This document shows, piece by piece, positions 53,197-62,006 of a stretch of DNA of 64,000 nucleotides; within the stretch, counting starts at the first letter, position 1; each line of letters starts with the position of its first letter. Source of the DNA: Alphaproteobacteria bacterium (lineage in GTDB: Bacteria > Pseudomonadota > Alphaproteobacteria > UBA9219 > RFNS01); NCBI GenBank assembly GCA_037200005.1, contig JBBCGY010000001.1, forward strand, positions 953,812-1,017,811, given 5' to 3'. The notes below the pieces were generated by a model. It did not search any database and had not been told where the DNA came from. It was given only the letters and a program-made list of their open reading frames with translations. The position numbers were made by a program, and so were the translations under genes.

Positions 53197-54105
53197 TCAG
53201 ACGTTAGCTTGTCGATACGTCAGGCGCTTGCCCTCTACGCCTTTAAGGGCAACTGCCGTCCGTTCTCCATCGGTTATCTTCCGAGTGTTGAAACGGAAAT
53301 CAAACTCCGCGACATAGCGGGCCAAATGCTGCTGGCTCACATGATGAAACGTACCAGTGATGCCGCGCTTTAACAGGCTGAAATAGTTCTCCGCGCTGTT
53401 GATATGCGCTTCACCACGGCCATATTCCCCGGCGCTATGGTTGACGGTTTCATGACCGGCAAAGCCCGTCATGACACGCTTGGTATAGACCGTGCTTTCA
53501 TCCGTCATGATGCGGGTCTTTTTGCAGACCTGGCTATGCAGAATAACGCCGACATTCTTAGCCGTAACTTCCGGCACATGGAAAGAACGGACGCGACCGT
53601 TACGCTCAATCAGGGAAACAACGGGAGCCTTGCGGACAAAGCCCTTTTTATTTTTGTGCTTATTGCCTTCTTTGCCGCCAACAAAGGTTTCATCGCATTC
53701 CACAACTTTGCCTTCGCCGCCCATGGGGGAGAAACTTCCGCCTTCGGCCATGCATTCCCTGATACGGTGCGCCATAAACCAAGCCGATTTGTAGGTGATT
53801 TCCAGCGTCCGGTGCAGTTGATGCGCCGATACGCCCTTCTTGCTCGATGCCATGAGGCGGAAGCCCATAAGCCATTTATGCAATGGGATATGCGACCGCT
53901 CGAAGATCGTGCCGACCCGGACAGTGAATTTCTTGCGGCAGTCATGACAATGATACCAGCCTTCGCCCATGGACTTGCCGCCCAGGGGCTTAACGGTTTC
54001 GGTCTGGCCGCAGAACGCGCAATGAGCGCCGTTAGGCCAGCGCATAGCTTCCAGATGCTTCCGGGCTGCCGTTTCGTCGTGAAAGATGGGGCTAGAAATC
54101 TGCAT
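53197..54105 (-). CDS. IS1595-family transposase
   Basis: 302 aa, AGGAGA 9 nt before ATG. N-terminal zinc ribbon (CAFCGQ...YHCHDCRKKF), a helix-turn-helix region (SHIPLHKWLMGFRLMASSKK) and the ISXO2-like DDE domain: VVECDETFVGGKEGNKH (first Asp), RIMTDESTVY (second Asp) and HINSAENYFSLLKRGITGTF with the final Glu. Complete, so probably active. It lies 40 nt from the right inverted repeat. Confidence 0.95.
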   Translation of the reverse strand: MQISSPIFHDETAARKHLEAMRWPNGAHCAFCGQTETVKPLGGKSMGEGWYHCHDCRKKFTVRVGTIFERSHIPLHKWLMGFRLMASSKKGVSAHQLHRTLEITYKSAWFMAHRIRECMAEGGSFSPMGGEGKVVECDETFVGGKEGNKHKNKKGFVRKAPVVSLIERNGRVRSFHVPEVTAKNVGVILHSQVCKKTRIMTDESTVYTKRVMTGFAGHETVNHSAGEYGRGEAHINSAENYFSLLKRGITGTFHHVSQQHLARYVAEFDFRFNTRKITDGERTAVALKGVEGKRLTYRQANV

Positions 54106-54144
54106 TGGCCGTTCTCCTATGGTTGGAGAATGCCATATTCCGTC

Positions 54145-54176
54145 CGTTCAGTCAAGTATATAATTGCCAGAAACCG
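54145..54176. repeat. Right terminal inverted repeat (24 bp) and target duplication (8 bp)
   Basis: The inverted repeat ends at 54168, followed by AGAAACCG (54169-54176), the same 8 bases that precede the left end. Confidence 0.93.
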
Positions 54177-54208
54177 GAGGGGAAGTCAAGGGAAATTTCC
54201 CACGCCGT

Positions 54209-55447
54209 TTATAGCGGCTGCGGCGGCGAGGCCGACGCGATGAGCTGATGAAAATCCCTGACGGCATGCGCGACGCCGTCTTCGGCTCTCAAGCGCTGTC
54301 CCGTCTCCGCGGCGCGGCTGATACATGCGGGCCGCAGCGCCTGATCGATGCCTCGCGCCAAGCGTTCCGCCGTCAGCCTCTCGCATGGGATCGGCTTGGC
54401 AGCGACTCCGAGCGCCGTGGCCCGCTTGGCCCAGAATGGCTGATCTCCGAAGAAAGGCACCGGCACTTGCGGCGTTCCCGCGCGCATCGAGGCCGCCGTC
54501 GTGCCCGCGCCCACATGATGCACCGTCGCCGCGACGCGCGGGAACAGCCAGTCGTGCGGCGCGGAAGCGACGGAAAATATTCGATCCGAGCTTGCCGCTT
54601 CCCCGCTCAGGCCCGACCATCCGGCAGCCACGACCGCGCGCGCGCCGGTCATGGAGATCGCACGCGTAATCGCCGTTTGAACGCCCTCGGGATCATCGAC
54701 CGACATGCTGCCGAAGCCGATATAGACCGGCTTCTCGCCCGCCGACAAAAACCGCTCGAGCGCCGGTGGCGGCCTCCATTCCTTATGCGCATCCAGGAAC
54801 CAGTAGCCGCCGGTGCGCGCCCATTCCGGCCACGAGTCGGGGCGCGGCACGATTTGCGTGCTGTAGCCATGCAGCATGGGCATGCGCTCGGCTTTCATTT
54901 TGGCGAAGATATTTTTATTGGAATCCGCGGGCATATCAAGCCGCCGCCGAATCCGCTGCATGCTGGGCTTGACCATCATCCATGCGGCCGCGCTGGCAAG
55001 CGAAGCAATCGGAAAAGGATAACCGCTGGCGGGATATATCACCGGCTGGAGAAACGCGCCCACGGCCTTGATCTTCAGCTTCTCCGCGATCAGATAGCCG
55101 TTAAAGCTCGCGGGCGAGAAGATGACGGCATCGGCTCCCCTGCACGCCTCAAGCGACGTCTCGGTGACATCTTCCATGAATGGCAGCATGACGCGCGCGG
55201 CCTGACGCAAATAGGCGACGGGATTGTTGCCTGTCTTCAGCCATTTTTGAGTCGCCGGCTGCTGCACGAAAGCCTCGGCATCGACGCCGAGATCGAAAAA
55301 CTCCAGCCCATGCTCCGTAACGAGCGGACGAAAATTGGTGGGCGCCGCGAACAGCACGCGATGTCCGGCTTTCTGCAAGCCGTCAGCCAGCGGAATGAAC
55401 GGCTGCACATCGCCGCGAAAACCATGAGCGAGAAAGGTGATGTTCAT
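54209..55447 (-). CDS. UGT-type glycosyltransferase (GT1/GT28)
   Basis: 412 aa from MNITFLAHGFRGDVQPFI (in-frame upstream sequence lacks a ribosome site). N-terminal domain with FIPLADGLQKAGHRVLFAAP as in sterol/macrolide glucosyltransferases; C-terminal nucleotide-sugar site KPVYIGFGSMSVDDPEG, PHDWLFPRVAATVHHVGAGT and PVPFFGDQPFWAKRA (the HxGxGT...FGDQ signature). It probably glycosylates a lipid or small molecule. The IS1595 insertion 32 nt after its stop cut it off from its terminator. Confidence 0.88.
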   Translation of the reverse strand: MNITFLAHGFRGDVQPFIPLADGLQKAGHRVLFAAPTNFRPLVTEHGLEFFDLGVDAEAFVQQPATQKWLKTGNNPVAYLRQAARVMLPFMEDVTETSLEACRGADAVIFSPASFNGYLIAEKLKIKAVGAFLQPVIYPASGYPFPIASLASAAAWMMVKPSMQRIRRRLDMPADSNKNIFAKMKAERMPMLHGYSTQIVPRPDSWPEWARTGGYWFLDAHKEWRPPPALERFLSAGEKPVYIGFGSMSVDDPEGVQTAITRAISMTGARAVVAAGWSGLSGEAASSDRIFSVASAPHDWLFPRVAATVHHVGAGTTAASMRAGTPQVPVPFFGDQPFWAKRATALGVAAKPIPCERLTAERLARGIDQALRPACISRAAETGQRLRAEDGVAHAVRDFHQLIASASPPQPL

Positions 55448-55546
55448 GCTGCTAAATACCGGTATATTCGCCGACAGTGAATCCCCTGTCATGCAGGATC
55501 ATCCGATTCCTTAGATTGACCATAGTACCATTACGCACCCGAAACA

Positions 55547-56827
55547 ATGAACTTGTGGCATCCCCTTTATCGCTTCGCAACGCAGTTTATGCTGCCGGGC
55601 GTGAGCATTTTCCTTTCCTCGCGCCAGCGGCAAGGCAAGGAAGACGCCGAGCGCCTGTCCGAGCGCTTCGGCTACGCTTCGCATGAGCGCCCGGAAGGCA
55701 AGCTGGTATGGATTCACGCCGCCAGCGTGGGCGAAGTCATGTCCACGCTGCTGCTGATCCAGAAACTCGCGGCGCAGCACGCCCACGCGCATTTTCTGAT
55801 TACGACCGGCACCGTGACGTCGGCGCGGGTTCTCGCGACCAGAATGCCGCCGCGCACCGTCCATCAATTCGTGCCGGTCGACGTGCCGGAATGCGTCACC
55901 CGATTTATGGAGCATTGGCAGCCCGATCTCGCTCTATGGATCGAATCGGAGCTTTGGCCCAATCTTCTTTATGAAATCAGAAAGCGGAAGATTCCGGCGG
56001 CCTTCATCAACGCCCGCATGTCGGTAGAGTCGCAGCGTAACTGGCTGCGTTTCAAAAGCTGGATCGGCGACATACTGGGAACTTTTTCCGTGTGCCTGAC
56101 GCAAACGGAAGCCGGGCAAGCCTCGTTGCGGGCGCTCGGCGCGAAAAATGTCGGCTATTGCGGAAATCTTAAATTCGCCGCGCTGCCCCTTCCCGATAAC
56201 GCGGACAAGCGCGAGGCCCTGGCCGCCGCGATTACGGACAGGCCGGTCTGGCTATTCGCCCAGAGCCATGACGGCGAAGAAGCGATTGCGCTCGAAGTTC
56301 ATCGCAGCCTCATCCAAGACTATCCGGCGCTGCTGACCGTCATCGCGCCGCGCCATCCCGTGCGCGCGCCCGCCATCGTCGCCGAAATCGCCAAGGCCGG
56401 ATTTTCATCGGCGCAGCGCAGCCTCAAACAAATGCCCGCCGCCGAGACCGCCATCTATCTCGCCGATACGATGGGCGAGATGGGATTGCTGTACCGACTT
56501 GTTCCCGTCTGTTGTGTCGGGGGATCGTTCGTTCCCGTCGGCGGGCATAATCCCATCGAACCGGCCTTGCTCGGCAGCGCCGTAGCTTTCGGGCCTCTCA
56601 TGGCCAACATCGCGGAAGTCGCGGAGCAAATGCTGGCGGCCAAAGCAGCCAAGCAAGTGGGCAACGCGGATGAGCTTGCCGCTTTCGTGAGTTCGATGCT
56701 GCAGGATAACGCGGCGCGCGACGCCATGGCCGAGAACGCCAAAGCCTTCGCCACGGCCCAAGGGCAGGTGCATGACCGCGTGATCGCCGCCCTCGCGCCG
56801 CTGATAGAGCAAGCAGGCCTGGCATGA
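55547..56827 (+). CDS. waaA: 3-deoxy-D-manno-octulosonic-acid (Kdo) transferase
   Basis: 426 aa. KdtA/WaaA: N-terminal RFGYASHERPEGKLVWIHAA SVGEV with the catalytic Glu region, ALWIESELWPNLL, INARMSVES, and C-terminal TVIAPRHPVRAP, VCCVGGSFVPVGGHNPIEPA. It attaches Kdo to lipid IVA at the inner membrane. lpxK overlaps its stop by 4 nt (ATGA), so lipid A core genes form an operon here. Confidence 0.95.
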   Translation: MNLWHPLYRFATQFMLPGVSIFLSSRQRQGKEDAERLSERFGYASHERPEGKLVWIHAASVGEVMSTLLLIQKLAAQHAHAHFLITTGTVTSARVLATRMPPRTVHQFVPVDVPECVTRFMEHWQPDLALWIESELWPNLLYEIRKRKIPAAFINARMSVESQRNWLRFKSWIGDILGTFSVCLTQTEAGQASLRALGAKNVGYCGNLKFAALPLPDNADKREALAAAITDRPVWLFAQSHDGEEAIALEVHRSLIQDYPALLTVIAPRHPVRAPAIVAEIAKAGFSSAQRSLKQMPAAETAIYLADTMGEMGLLYRLVPVCCVGGSFVPVGGHNPIEPALLGSAVAFGPLMANIAEVAEQMLAAKAAKQVGNADELAAFVSSMLQDNAARDAMAENAKAFATAQGQVHDRVIAALAPLIEQAGLA

Positions 56828-57819
56828 TGCGCCAGCCGCGCTTCTGGCAGGAAAAGGGCCACCCGGCTTCTACGATGCTTGGGCCGGTCGCTTTTACATG
56901 GAACGCCGCCGGAAAATTGCGCCGCTTGATCACGCGGCAGAGGAAAACCCCGATCCCCTCGATATGCGTCGGCAACGTGACGGTCGGAGGCGCGGGAAAA
57001 ACGCCGGTGACGATCGCGATCGCCGAGATATTGCGGGAACTTGGCGGACTTCCCGCCATTGCCACGCGCGGTTATGGCGCGCGCATCGGGCATGGCGTCG
57101 TGCATGTCGATCCCCTGTATCATACGGCGGCGGACGTAGGGGATGAGCCGTTGCTGCTTGTCCGGGCCGCCCCCTGTTACGTCAGCCATGATCGTTACCA
57201 AGCCGCGCTCGCCGCCAAGATCGGCGGCGCGAGCCATGTCATCTTCGATGACGGGATGCAAAATCCCCGCCTTGCCTATGATGCCGTGTTTTTAGTAATC
57301 GACGGCGGTTATGGAATCGGGAATGGATTGATCCTTCCCGCGGGGCCGCTTCGAGAATCCCTCGCCGATGCGCTCAAACGCTGCCATGCCGTCGTGATCA
57401 TCGGGGAAGACCTCCATGGCGTCGCGGCGCATATTCCCGCCGGGAAGCCGGTTTTCCGCGCCGCGGTCGTTCCGGAATTTCTGCCGGATTTGCCGCCGTC
57501 GGGGAAATTTCTTGCCTTTGCGGGCATTGCGCGGCCCGAGAAATTTTTCGAGACTTGCCGCAACGCCGGTCTGCATCTCGCAGGCACGGAAAGCTTTGCC
57601 GATCATTACCCCTATACCGCTACCGACATGGAAACGCTCGACAAGCAAGCCGTGGCGCTGAATGCCGGTCTTCTAACCACCGCCAAGGACGCCGTCAGGC
57701 TGCCTGCCGACTGGGCCGGCCGCGTCAAGACGCTTGCGGTCAAGCTCCAATTCGACGATCCGCGCACCATCCGCCAATTCTTACCGAACATTCATCATGC
57801 CTGGTCATTCGCTTCGTAA
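56824..57819 (+). CDS. lpxK: Tetraacyldisaccharide 4'-kinase
   Basis: 331 aa. P-loop VGNVTVGGAGKTPVTIAIAE, ATRGYGARIGHGVV, VGDEPLLLVRAAPCYVSHDR and IFDDGMQNPRL are LpxK signatures; the C-terminal part has AFAGIARPEKFF and LLTTAKDAVRLP. It phosphorylates the 4' position of the lipid A precursor. Overlaps waaA and the acyltransferase gene. Confidence 0.95.
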   Translation: MMRQPRFWQEKGHPASTMLGPVAFTWNAAGKLRRLITRQRKTPIPSICVGNVTVGGAGKTPVTIAIAEILRELGGLPAIATRGYGARIGHGVVHVDPLYHTAADVGDEPLLLVRAAPCYVSHDRYQAALAAKIGGASHVIFDDGMQNPRLAYDAVFLVIDGGYGIGNGLILPAGPLRESLADALKRCHAVVIIGEDLHGVAAHIPAGKPVFRAAVVPEFLPDLPPSGKFLAFAGIARPEKFFETCRNAGLHLAGTESFADHYPYTATDMETLDKQAVALNAGLLTTAKDAVRLPADWAGRVKTLAVKLQFDDPRTIRQFLPNIHHAWSFAS

Positions 57820-58678
57820 ACTTCGTTATATTCTGGAGGCCATACCCGTTTATATATTTTACGGGATATGCGTCCTGCTGCCGCTCGACGCCGCGTCGGC
57901 ATTCGGCGGATGGCTGGCTTCCGCCATCGGCCCGCTGATGGGCGTGTCGCGGCGGGCGGAGCGCAATCTGAGCCGCGCCCTGCCCCAGCTTACGGCGCGG
58001 GAACGAGCCAAGATCATTCGCGGCATGTGGAACAATCTCGGCCGGGTCGGCGCCGAATATCCCCACCTGCCCGATCTCGTCAAGCTTGACAGAATTTCCG
58101 GCGAGGGCCGGGCGATTTTCGAGGACATGGCGCGAAGCGGCAAAGGCGGCATCATCGTCGGCGGGCATCTGGCGAACTGGGAAATCGGGCCGCTGGTCGC
58201 GGGATGCCTGGGCATGCCGCTCGCGGTGATCTATCGCGCGCCCAACAACCCCTACGTAGACCGGCTGATTAAAAAGGCGCGGGAGAAAATCGCCTGCCTT
58301 GCGCTGCCTAAAGGCGCGGATGGCGCGATCCAGCTGATGCGCCATCTGCGCGGCGGCGGCTATGCCGGTATCCTGATCGACCAGAAGCTGAACGAAGGCA
58401 TCGCCGTGCCTTTCTTCGGCATGGATGCGCGCACGACGCCCGCCCCCGCCGAAATGGCCATAAGATTCAATCTGCCTATCGGCGCGGCGCGGGTCGAGCG
58501 CGTCGGCGGCAAGGCCTATTTCCGCATGGAATTCGTTCCCTACACGCCGCCCGCGACAGGCAACCGCAGCGCCGACGCCGCCGAGTTGACGCGCATCATG
58601 ACCGCGCAGCTCGAATCCTGGATCCGCGAACGCCCGGAGCAGTGGCTATGGCTGCATAATAGGTGGCCGAAGGGATAG
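57797..58678 (+). CDS. Lipid A biosynthesis acyltransferase (LpxL/HtrB family)
   Basis: 293 aa from MPGHSLRKLRYILEAIP, overlapping lpxK by 23 nt. Membrane-anchoring N-terminal helix; the catalytic HX4E is in VGGHLANWEIG; further AVIYRAPNNPYVDRLI, ILIDQKLNEGIAVPFFG and RPEQWLWLHNRWP. It adds a secondary acyl chain to Kdo-lipid A. Whether it is LpxL- or LpxM-like cannot be told. Ends overlapping the convergent NlpC/P60 gene. Confidence 0.92.
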   Translation: MPGHSLRKLRYILEAIPVYIFYGICVLLPLDAASAFGGWLASAIGPLMGVSRRAERNLSRALPQLTARERAKIIRGMWNNLGRVGAEYPHLPDLVKLDRISGEGRAIFEDMARSGKGGIIVGGHLANWEIGPLVAGCLGMPLAVIYRAPNNPYVDRLIKKAREKIACLALPKGADGAIQLMRHLRGGGYAGILIDQKLNEGIAVPFFGMDARTTPAPAEMAIRFNLPIGAARVERVGGKAYFRMEFVPYTPPATGNRSADAAELTRIMTAQLESWIRERPEQWLWLHNRWPKG

Positions 58679-59536
58679 ACTTTCCCCCGCCCCGATGGCT
58701 GTGATCGCTCCCCGGCGCGCGACGGCGTCGGCGAGCGGCTGGGCAATCACGCGCATATGAATGTCGCCATCCGCATGAATGAGGTGGCTTGCGTCGGCCA
58801 TGATTCCGACATGCAGAGGCTTGGCGAAAAACACCAGATCGCCGCGCGCGAATGGATAGTCCCGCCAATCCGATGGCGGCGCGGCGCCGAAAGCCGCCTG
58901 CTGCATGTCGCTGTCGCGCGGGCAGTCGATATCCGCCAGTTCCAGCGCCATCTGGACGAGGCCGGAGCAATCGACGCCCAACGCCGTCCGCCCTCCCCAC
59001 AGATACGGCGCATGCAGCAGCCGTCCCGCCGTAAAGGCGTAATCGGCATGAAACGCCGTGGCCGGTTCCAGATGACTTGAAACGATGAATCCTCCGGTCG
59101 TCAGCCTCGTCCATCCATCCCCCGTCTCGCCCGCCACGGCGACGTGCCCCGGGAACGGCAATATATCGATGGGAACGGATTTAACAGTCGGTTCGGGATA
59201 AAGATACGTCCATAAATTCGCGATCCGCCACGCCGGATCGATCACCGTATCCGCCAGACCGGCCTCGGCGACATAGCCGACATAACGGTCGCTGCGATTT
59301 TGCACCCAGGCGACGCCGTCCTTGCGTTCGAACACGTCGACAAATTCGCCGAGGCGCAGTTCGCTGACCATCGGCCCGGAAAGATCGGGAGCGGCGAACA
59401 TCGCGAGCCTGCCCGCCGCCACGCGCGCCATCGCTCCGTCGGCATAACGCGGCGCTTTGACCTGTCCGGACAAAGCCTTGTCGGCAAGGTCGGGGCGGTA
59501 GGCATAAAGACGGGGATCAAGAATTGGGGAAGTCAT
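58646..59536 (-). CDS. SH3-domain NlpC/P60 cysteine peptidase
   Basis: 296 aa from MTSPILDPRLYAYRPDLA with GGAGG 4 nt before the ATG; the longer start is not supported. Two SH3-like bacterial domains (GEFVDVFERKDGVAWVQ, VAVAGETGDGWTRL) precede an NlpC/P60 domain with catalytic Cys in GVDCSGLVQMAL, GDLVFFAKPLHVGIM with His and a following HADG. It probably cuts cell-wall peptides. No signal peptide, so it likely acts on recycled muropeptides in the cytoplasm. Confidence 0.88.
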   Translation of the reverse strand: MTSPILDPRLYAYRPDLADKALSGQVKAPRYADGAMARVAAGRLAMFAAPDLSGPMVSELRLGEFVDVFERKDGVAWVQNRSDRYVGYVAEAGLADTVIDPAWRIANLWTYLYPEPTVKSVPIDILPFPGHVAVAGETGDGWTRLTTGGFIVSSHLEPATAFHADYAFTAGRLLHAPYLWGGRTALGVDCSGLVQMALELADIDCPRDSDMQQAAFGAAPPSDWRDYPFARGDLVFFAKPLHVGIMADASHLIHADGDIHMRVIAQPLADAVARRGAITAIGAGESLSLRPPIMQP

Positions 59537-59552
59537 AGCCTCCCTATTATAG

Positions 59553-60011
59553 CTATTCCGCCGCGTCGATCCAGCCGGCTTCGGCATGGGCGGGCTTCAA
59601 GGGGACAAAACCGTCCCCGGCTTCCGGCATGTCGAAATCGCCGAGCGCGGGAATCGGCGGCGCATGGAGAAGATGCTGCTGCGCCGAATGAAGCATGGCG
59701 GAAAAATCCATCAGGAACAGAGCGCCGTCGGCGGTCCGCTGCACCATGACATTGCGGCGGTCGATATCGTCGCGCTTGCGGCGGACATAGCCAAGCTCGC
59801 CCAGCCGGTCGAGCGCGCGGCTGATCGCCGGTTTGGAGACGCCCAGCGTCAAGGCCAGGCCGCGCACCGTGTGCGGCCCTTCGGTCAAATATACGCATAG
59901 AAGCAAGGCCATCTGCCTCGCCGAGAGGTCGGGGGTCTGCGCGCGGACGCTGGCTACCAAAGTATGACGCCACAACTCAAGAGCTTGAAGGTCTGGATTC
60001 ACGGAGATCAC
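59553..60011 (-). CDS. MarR-family regulator
   Basis: 152 aa. Winged helix: MALLLCVYLTEGPHTVRGLA, LTLGVSKPAISRALDRLGEL (recognition helix) and GYVRRKRDDIDRRNVMVQRT (wing with the D-x-R-R motif). The short N-terminal and long C-terminal parts are less typical. It ends 16 nt before the NlpC/P60 start on the same strand and may control it. Confidence 0.85.
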   Translation of the reverse strand: MISVNPDLQALELWRHTLVASVRAQTPDLSARQMALLLCVYLTEGPHTVRGLALTLGVSKPAISRALDRLGELGYVRRKRDDIDRRNVMVQRTADGALFLMDFSAMLHSAQQHLLHAPPIPALGDFDMPEAGDGFVPLKPAHAEAGWIDAAE

Positions 60012-60084
60012 CTGTTCGGCCCGGAGGGGAGAGAATCAAATCGAAGCCGATACTTTGATACTGCTTTATTCGATTCGCAAGGAG

Positions 60085-61449
60085 TCACTTTTTGAATCTG
60101 TCCGCGAGCATGGCAAAGACCGCCCGCGCCGTCATCGGCTCGCCGCCTTCGGGGCGTCCGGGCTTGGCCGAAAGATGCCAGCCCATCAGATCGAGATGGA
60201 TCCAGGGCGTCTTATCGACGAAATGCTCCAGGAACAGCGCCGCCGTGATCGCGCCCGCATAAGGCGAGTTCGGCGCGCTATTGAGGTCCGCGGCCTTCGA
60301 TTTAAGCTCCGCCTTGTAATCCTGGACCAAGGGCAGCCGCCATAACGGGTCGAATTGCGCCTGACCGGCGCGCATCAAATCCCCGGCAAGATCGTCATTA
60401 TTGGAGAAAAGCGCGGGCAATTCCGTGCCCAGCGCGGTTCGCGCCGCGCCCGTCAATGTTGAAAAATCGACTATCAAGGCAGGCTTTTCCTCCACCGCCG
60501 CCGCCAGCGCATCGGCGAGGATCAACCGGCCCTCGGCGTCGGTATTGCCGATTTCAACAGTCAGCCCCTTGCGCGAACGGAAAATATCCGAAGGCCGGAA
60601 GGCATTGCCGCTTATCGCATTATCAACGGTCGGGATCAGCAGGCGCAGCCGCACCGGCAGCTTGAGCGCCATGACCATTTCGGCCACGGCCAGAGCGCAG
60701 GCCGCGCCGCCCATATCCTTCTTCATCAGATACATGCCGGAAGACGGCTTGATATCCAGCCCGCCGGTATCGAAGCAAACGCCCTTGCCGACCAGCGCCA
60801 CCAAGGGATCGCCCGGATTGCCCCAGCGCAATTCCACCAGCCTCGGCGGGCGATTGCTGGCGCGGCCCACGGCATGGATCAGCGGATAGTTTTGCTTCAG
60901 CAGATCGTCGCCGATGATTTCAGCAACTTTAGCGCCGTGGGTTTTGGCAACTTCCCTGACGGCGGCAGCAATATCGGCAGGCCCCATATCCTCGGCGGGC
61001 GTATTGATCAGATCGCGGCCCCGATTGACGGAACCGGCGATTGCCGCGACCAGCTTTTGATCGGCGCTTTCCGGCCAGACCAGCTTGGCGGGCGGGCGGT
61101 CAGGCTTCTTATAGCGCGTGAAGCGGTAAGCGCCCAATTCCCAGCCGAGCGCGAGATCGGACGCCGCCTCCGGCGATAATTTTCCGGAAATATGGTAGTT
61201 CCCCGCCGCCAGCCCATAGGGCAGCGCCGCCAAATCCCATAGCCGGGGTTTATCGGCGACGACCGCAACCACCTTCCCCCGCTTTCCCTGCCGGTCTGGA
61301 ATGGCCTTATAGGCACCCGGATCAGGACTGAAATCCGCAAGCCAGTTGCGAACCATCGCCGGCTGCTGCTTCAGCCAGCCTCTATACTCTCCCGCCTTGA
61401 TGCATAGGATGGGTATGGACTTCGCGGCGCGTTTGACGAGATTGGACAC
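60085..61449 (-). CDS. Leucyl aminopeptidase (M17 family)
   Basis: 454 aa. M17 metal and active site: VGKGVCFDTGGLDIKPSSG, MYLMKKDMGGAA, RLLIPTVDNAISGNAFRPSD, signature NTDAEGRLILADAL and STLTGAARTALG. The Lys of MKKDMGG, Asp and Glu of NTDAEGR bind two zinc ions. It removes N-terminal residues from peptides in the cytoplasm; closer to the PepB-like branch common in alphaproteobacteria than to E. coli PepA (no N-terminal match noted). Confidence 0.92.
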   Translation of the reverse strand: MSNLVKRAAKSIPILCIKAGEYRGWLKQQPAMVRNWLADFSPDPGAYKAIPDRQGKRGKVVAVVADKPRLWDLAALPYGLAAGNYHISGKLSPEAASDLALGWELGAYRFTRYKKPDRPPAKLVWPESADQKLVAAIAGSVNRGRDLINTPAEDMGPADIAAAVREVAKTHGAKVAEIIGDDLLKQNYPLIHAVGRASNRPPRLVELRWGNPGDPLVALVGKGVCFDTGGLDIKPSSGMYLMKKDMGGAACALAVAEMVMALKLPVRLRLLIPTVDNAISGNAFRPSDIFRSRKGLTVEIGNTDAEGRLILADALAAAVEEKPALIVDFSTLTGAARTALGTELPALFSNNDDLAGDLMRAGQAQFDPLWRLPLVQDYKAELKSKAADLNSAPNSPYAGAITAALFLEHFVDKTPWIHLDLMGWHLSAKPGRPEGGEPMTARAVFAMLADRFKK

Positions 61450-61460
61450 AGATCAAATCC

Positions 61461-61643
61461 CTATTCGGAATCGGGGTCGTGGGGAGAGCCTGGATGAGCG
61501 TTTACCGGCTTTATTGAACAATCGGCTATGCGGTGATTGACGATGGGACTATCCGTACACGCCGTTGCCCCCTTTTCGCATCCCGCCAAAAAGACAACGA
61601 ATGCCATAAGCACGAATGAACTGATGAAACGCCCTGTCATCAC
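61461..61643 (-). CDS. Small lipoprotein
   Basis: 60 aa. Signal peptide FISSFVLMAFVVFLAGC with lipobox LAGC; the mature part (EKGATACTDSPIVNH) is only 40 residues with two more Cys. Its ATG overlaps the stop of the preceding small gene (ATGA), supporting a real two-gene unit. Function unknown. Confidence 0.6.
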   Translation of the reverse strand: MMTGRFISSFVLMAFVVFLAGCEKGATACTDSPIVNHRIADCSIKPVNAHPGSPHDPDSE

Positions 61644-61888
61644 TGCACCGGCGGCGAGCAGACGAGATGAGACGCTTCATTGGTCATCACGCCGGTCAGA
61701 TAGCAGTAGCTCACTTCGCCGCTAGAGACATCGAGCCGGAACACCCCGGCATTAGCCTGGGTATTGCTGTGATGCTCGATCTGGAACGGCCCTCTGCTCG
61801 CCGCCGCGTAAGAGCCGCGCGAGCCGATCAGGATGATACTGAGCGCGATCAAGGCAGCGCCTGCCAGAATAGCTTTTGCCATAGTCAT
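61640..61888 (-). CDS. Small membrane-anchored or secreted protein
   Basis: 82 aa from MTMAKAILAGAALIALSIIL; GGAGGC lies 5 nt before the ATG. One N-terminal helix (probably uncleaved or a signal peptide ending SYAAA), then a short domain with PFQIEHHSNTQANAGVFRLD and VSYCYLTGVMTNEASHLVCS, which has two Cys. No family recognised. Divergent from argG. Confidence 0.68.
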   Translation of the reverse strand: MTMAKAILAGAALIALSIILIGSRGSYAAASRGPFQIEHHSNTQANAGVFRLDVSSGEVSYCYLTGVMTNEASHLVCSPPVQ

Positions 61889-62006
61889 GATAAGCCTCCC
61901 GAATCTGGTTAAGAGCGGCGATTGTGGCATAGACTCTATCTGTTGACCACATGCGCCAAGTCATTATGATGCGGCCACTTATAAGCAAAATACAGGAAGC
62001 ACATTC

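Larger units (their letters stand above)
50842..54168. mobile_element. IS1595-family transposon with passenger genes
   Basis: 3327 bp. Ends are 24-bp perfect inverted repeats (50842-50865 and 54145-54168, outermost GGCAATTATA), directly flanked by an 8-bp duplication AGAAACCG on both sides, the target size typical of IS1595. A full transposase lies near the right end. Five further genes and a folded RNA element fill the other 2.3 kb; IS1595 elements of this class often carry passengers. All parts look intact, so the element may still move. Confidence 0.93.
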
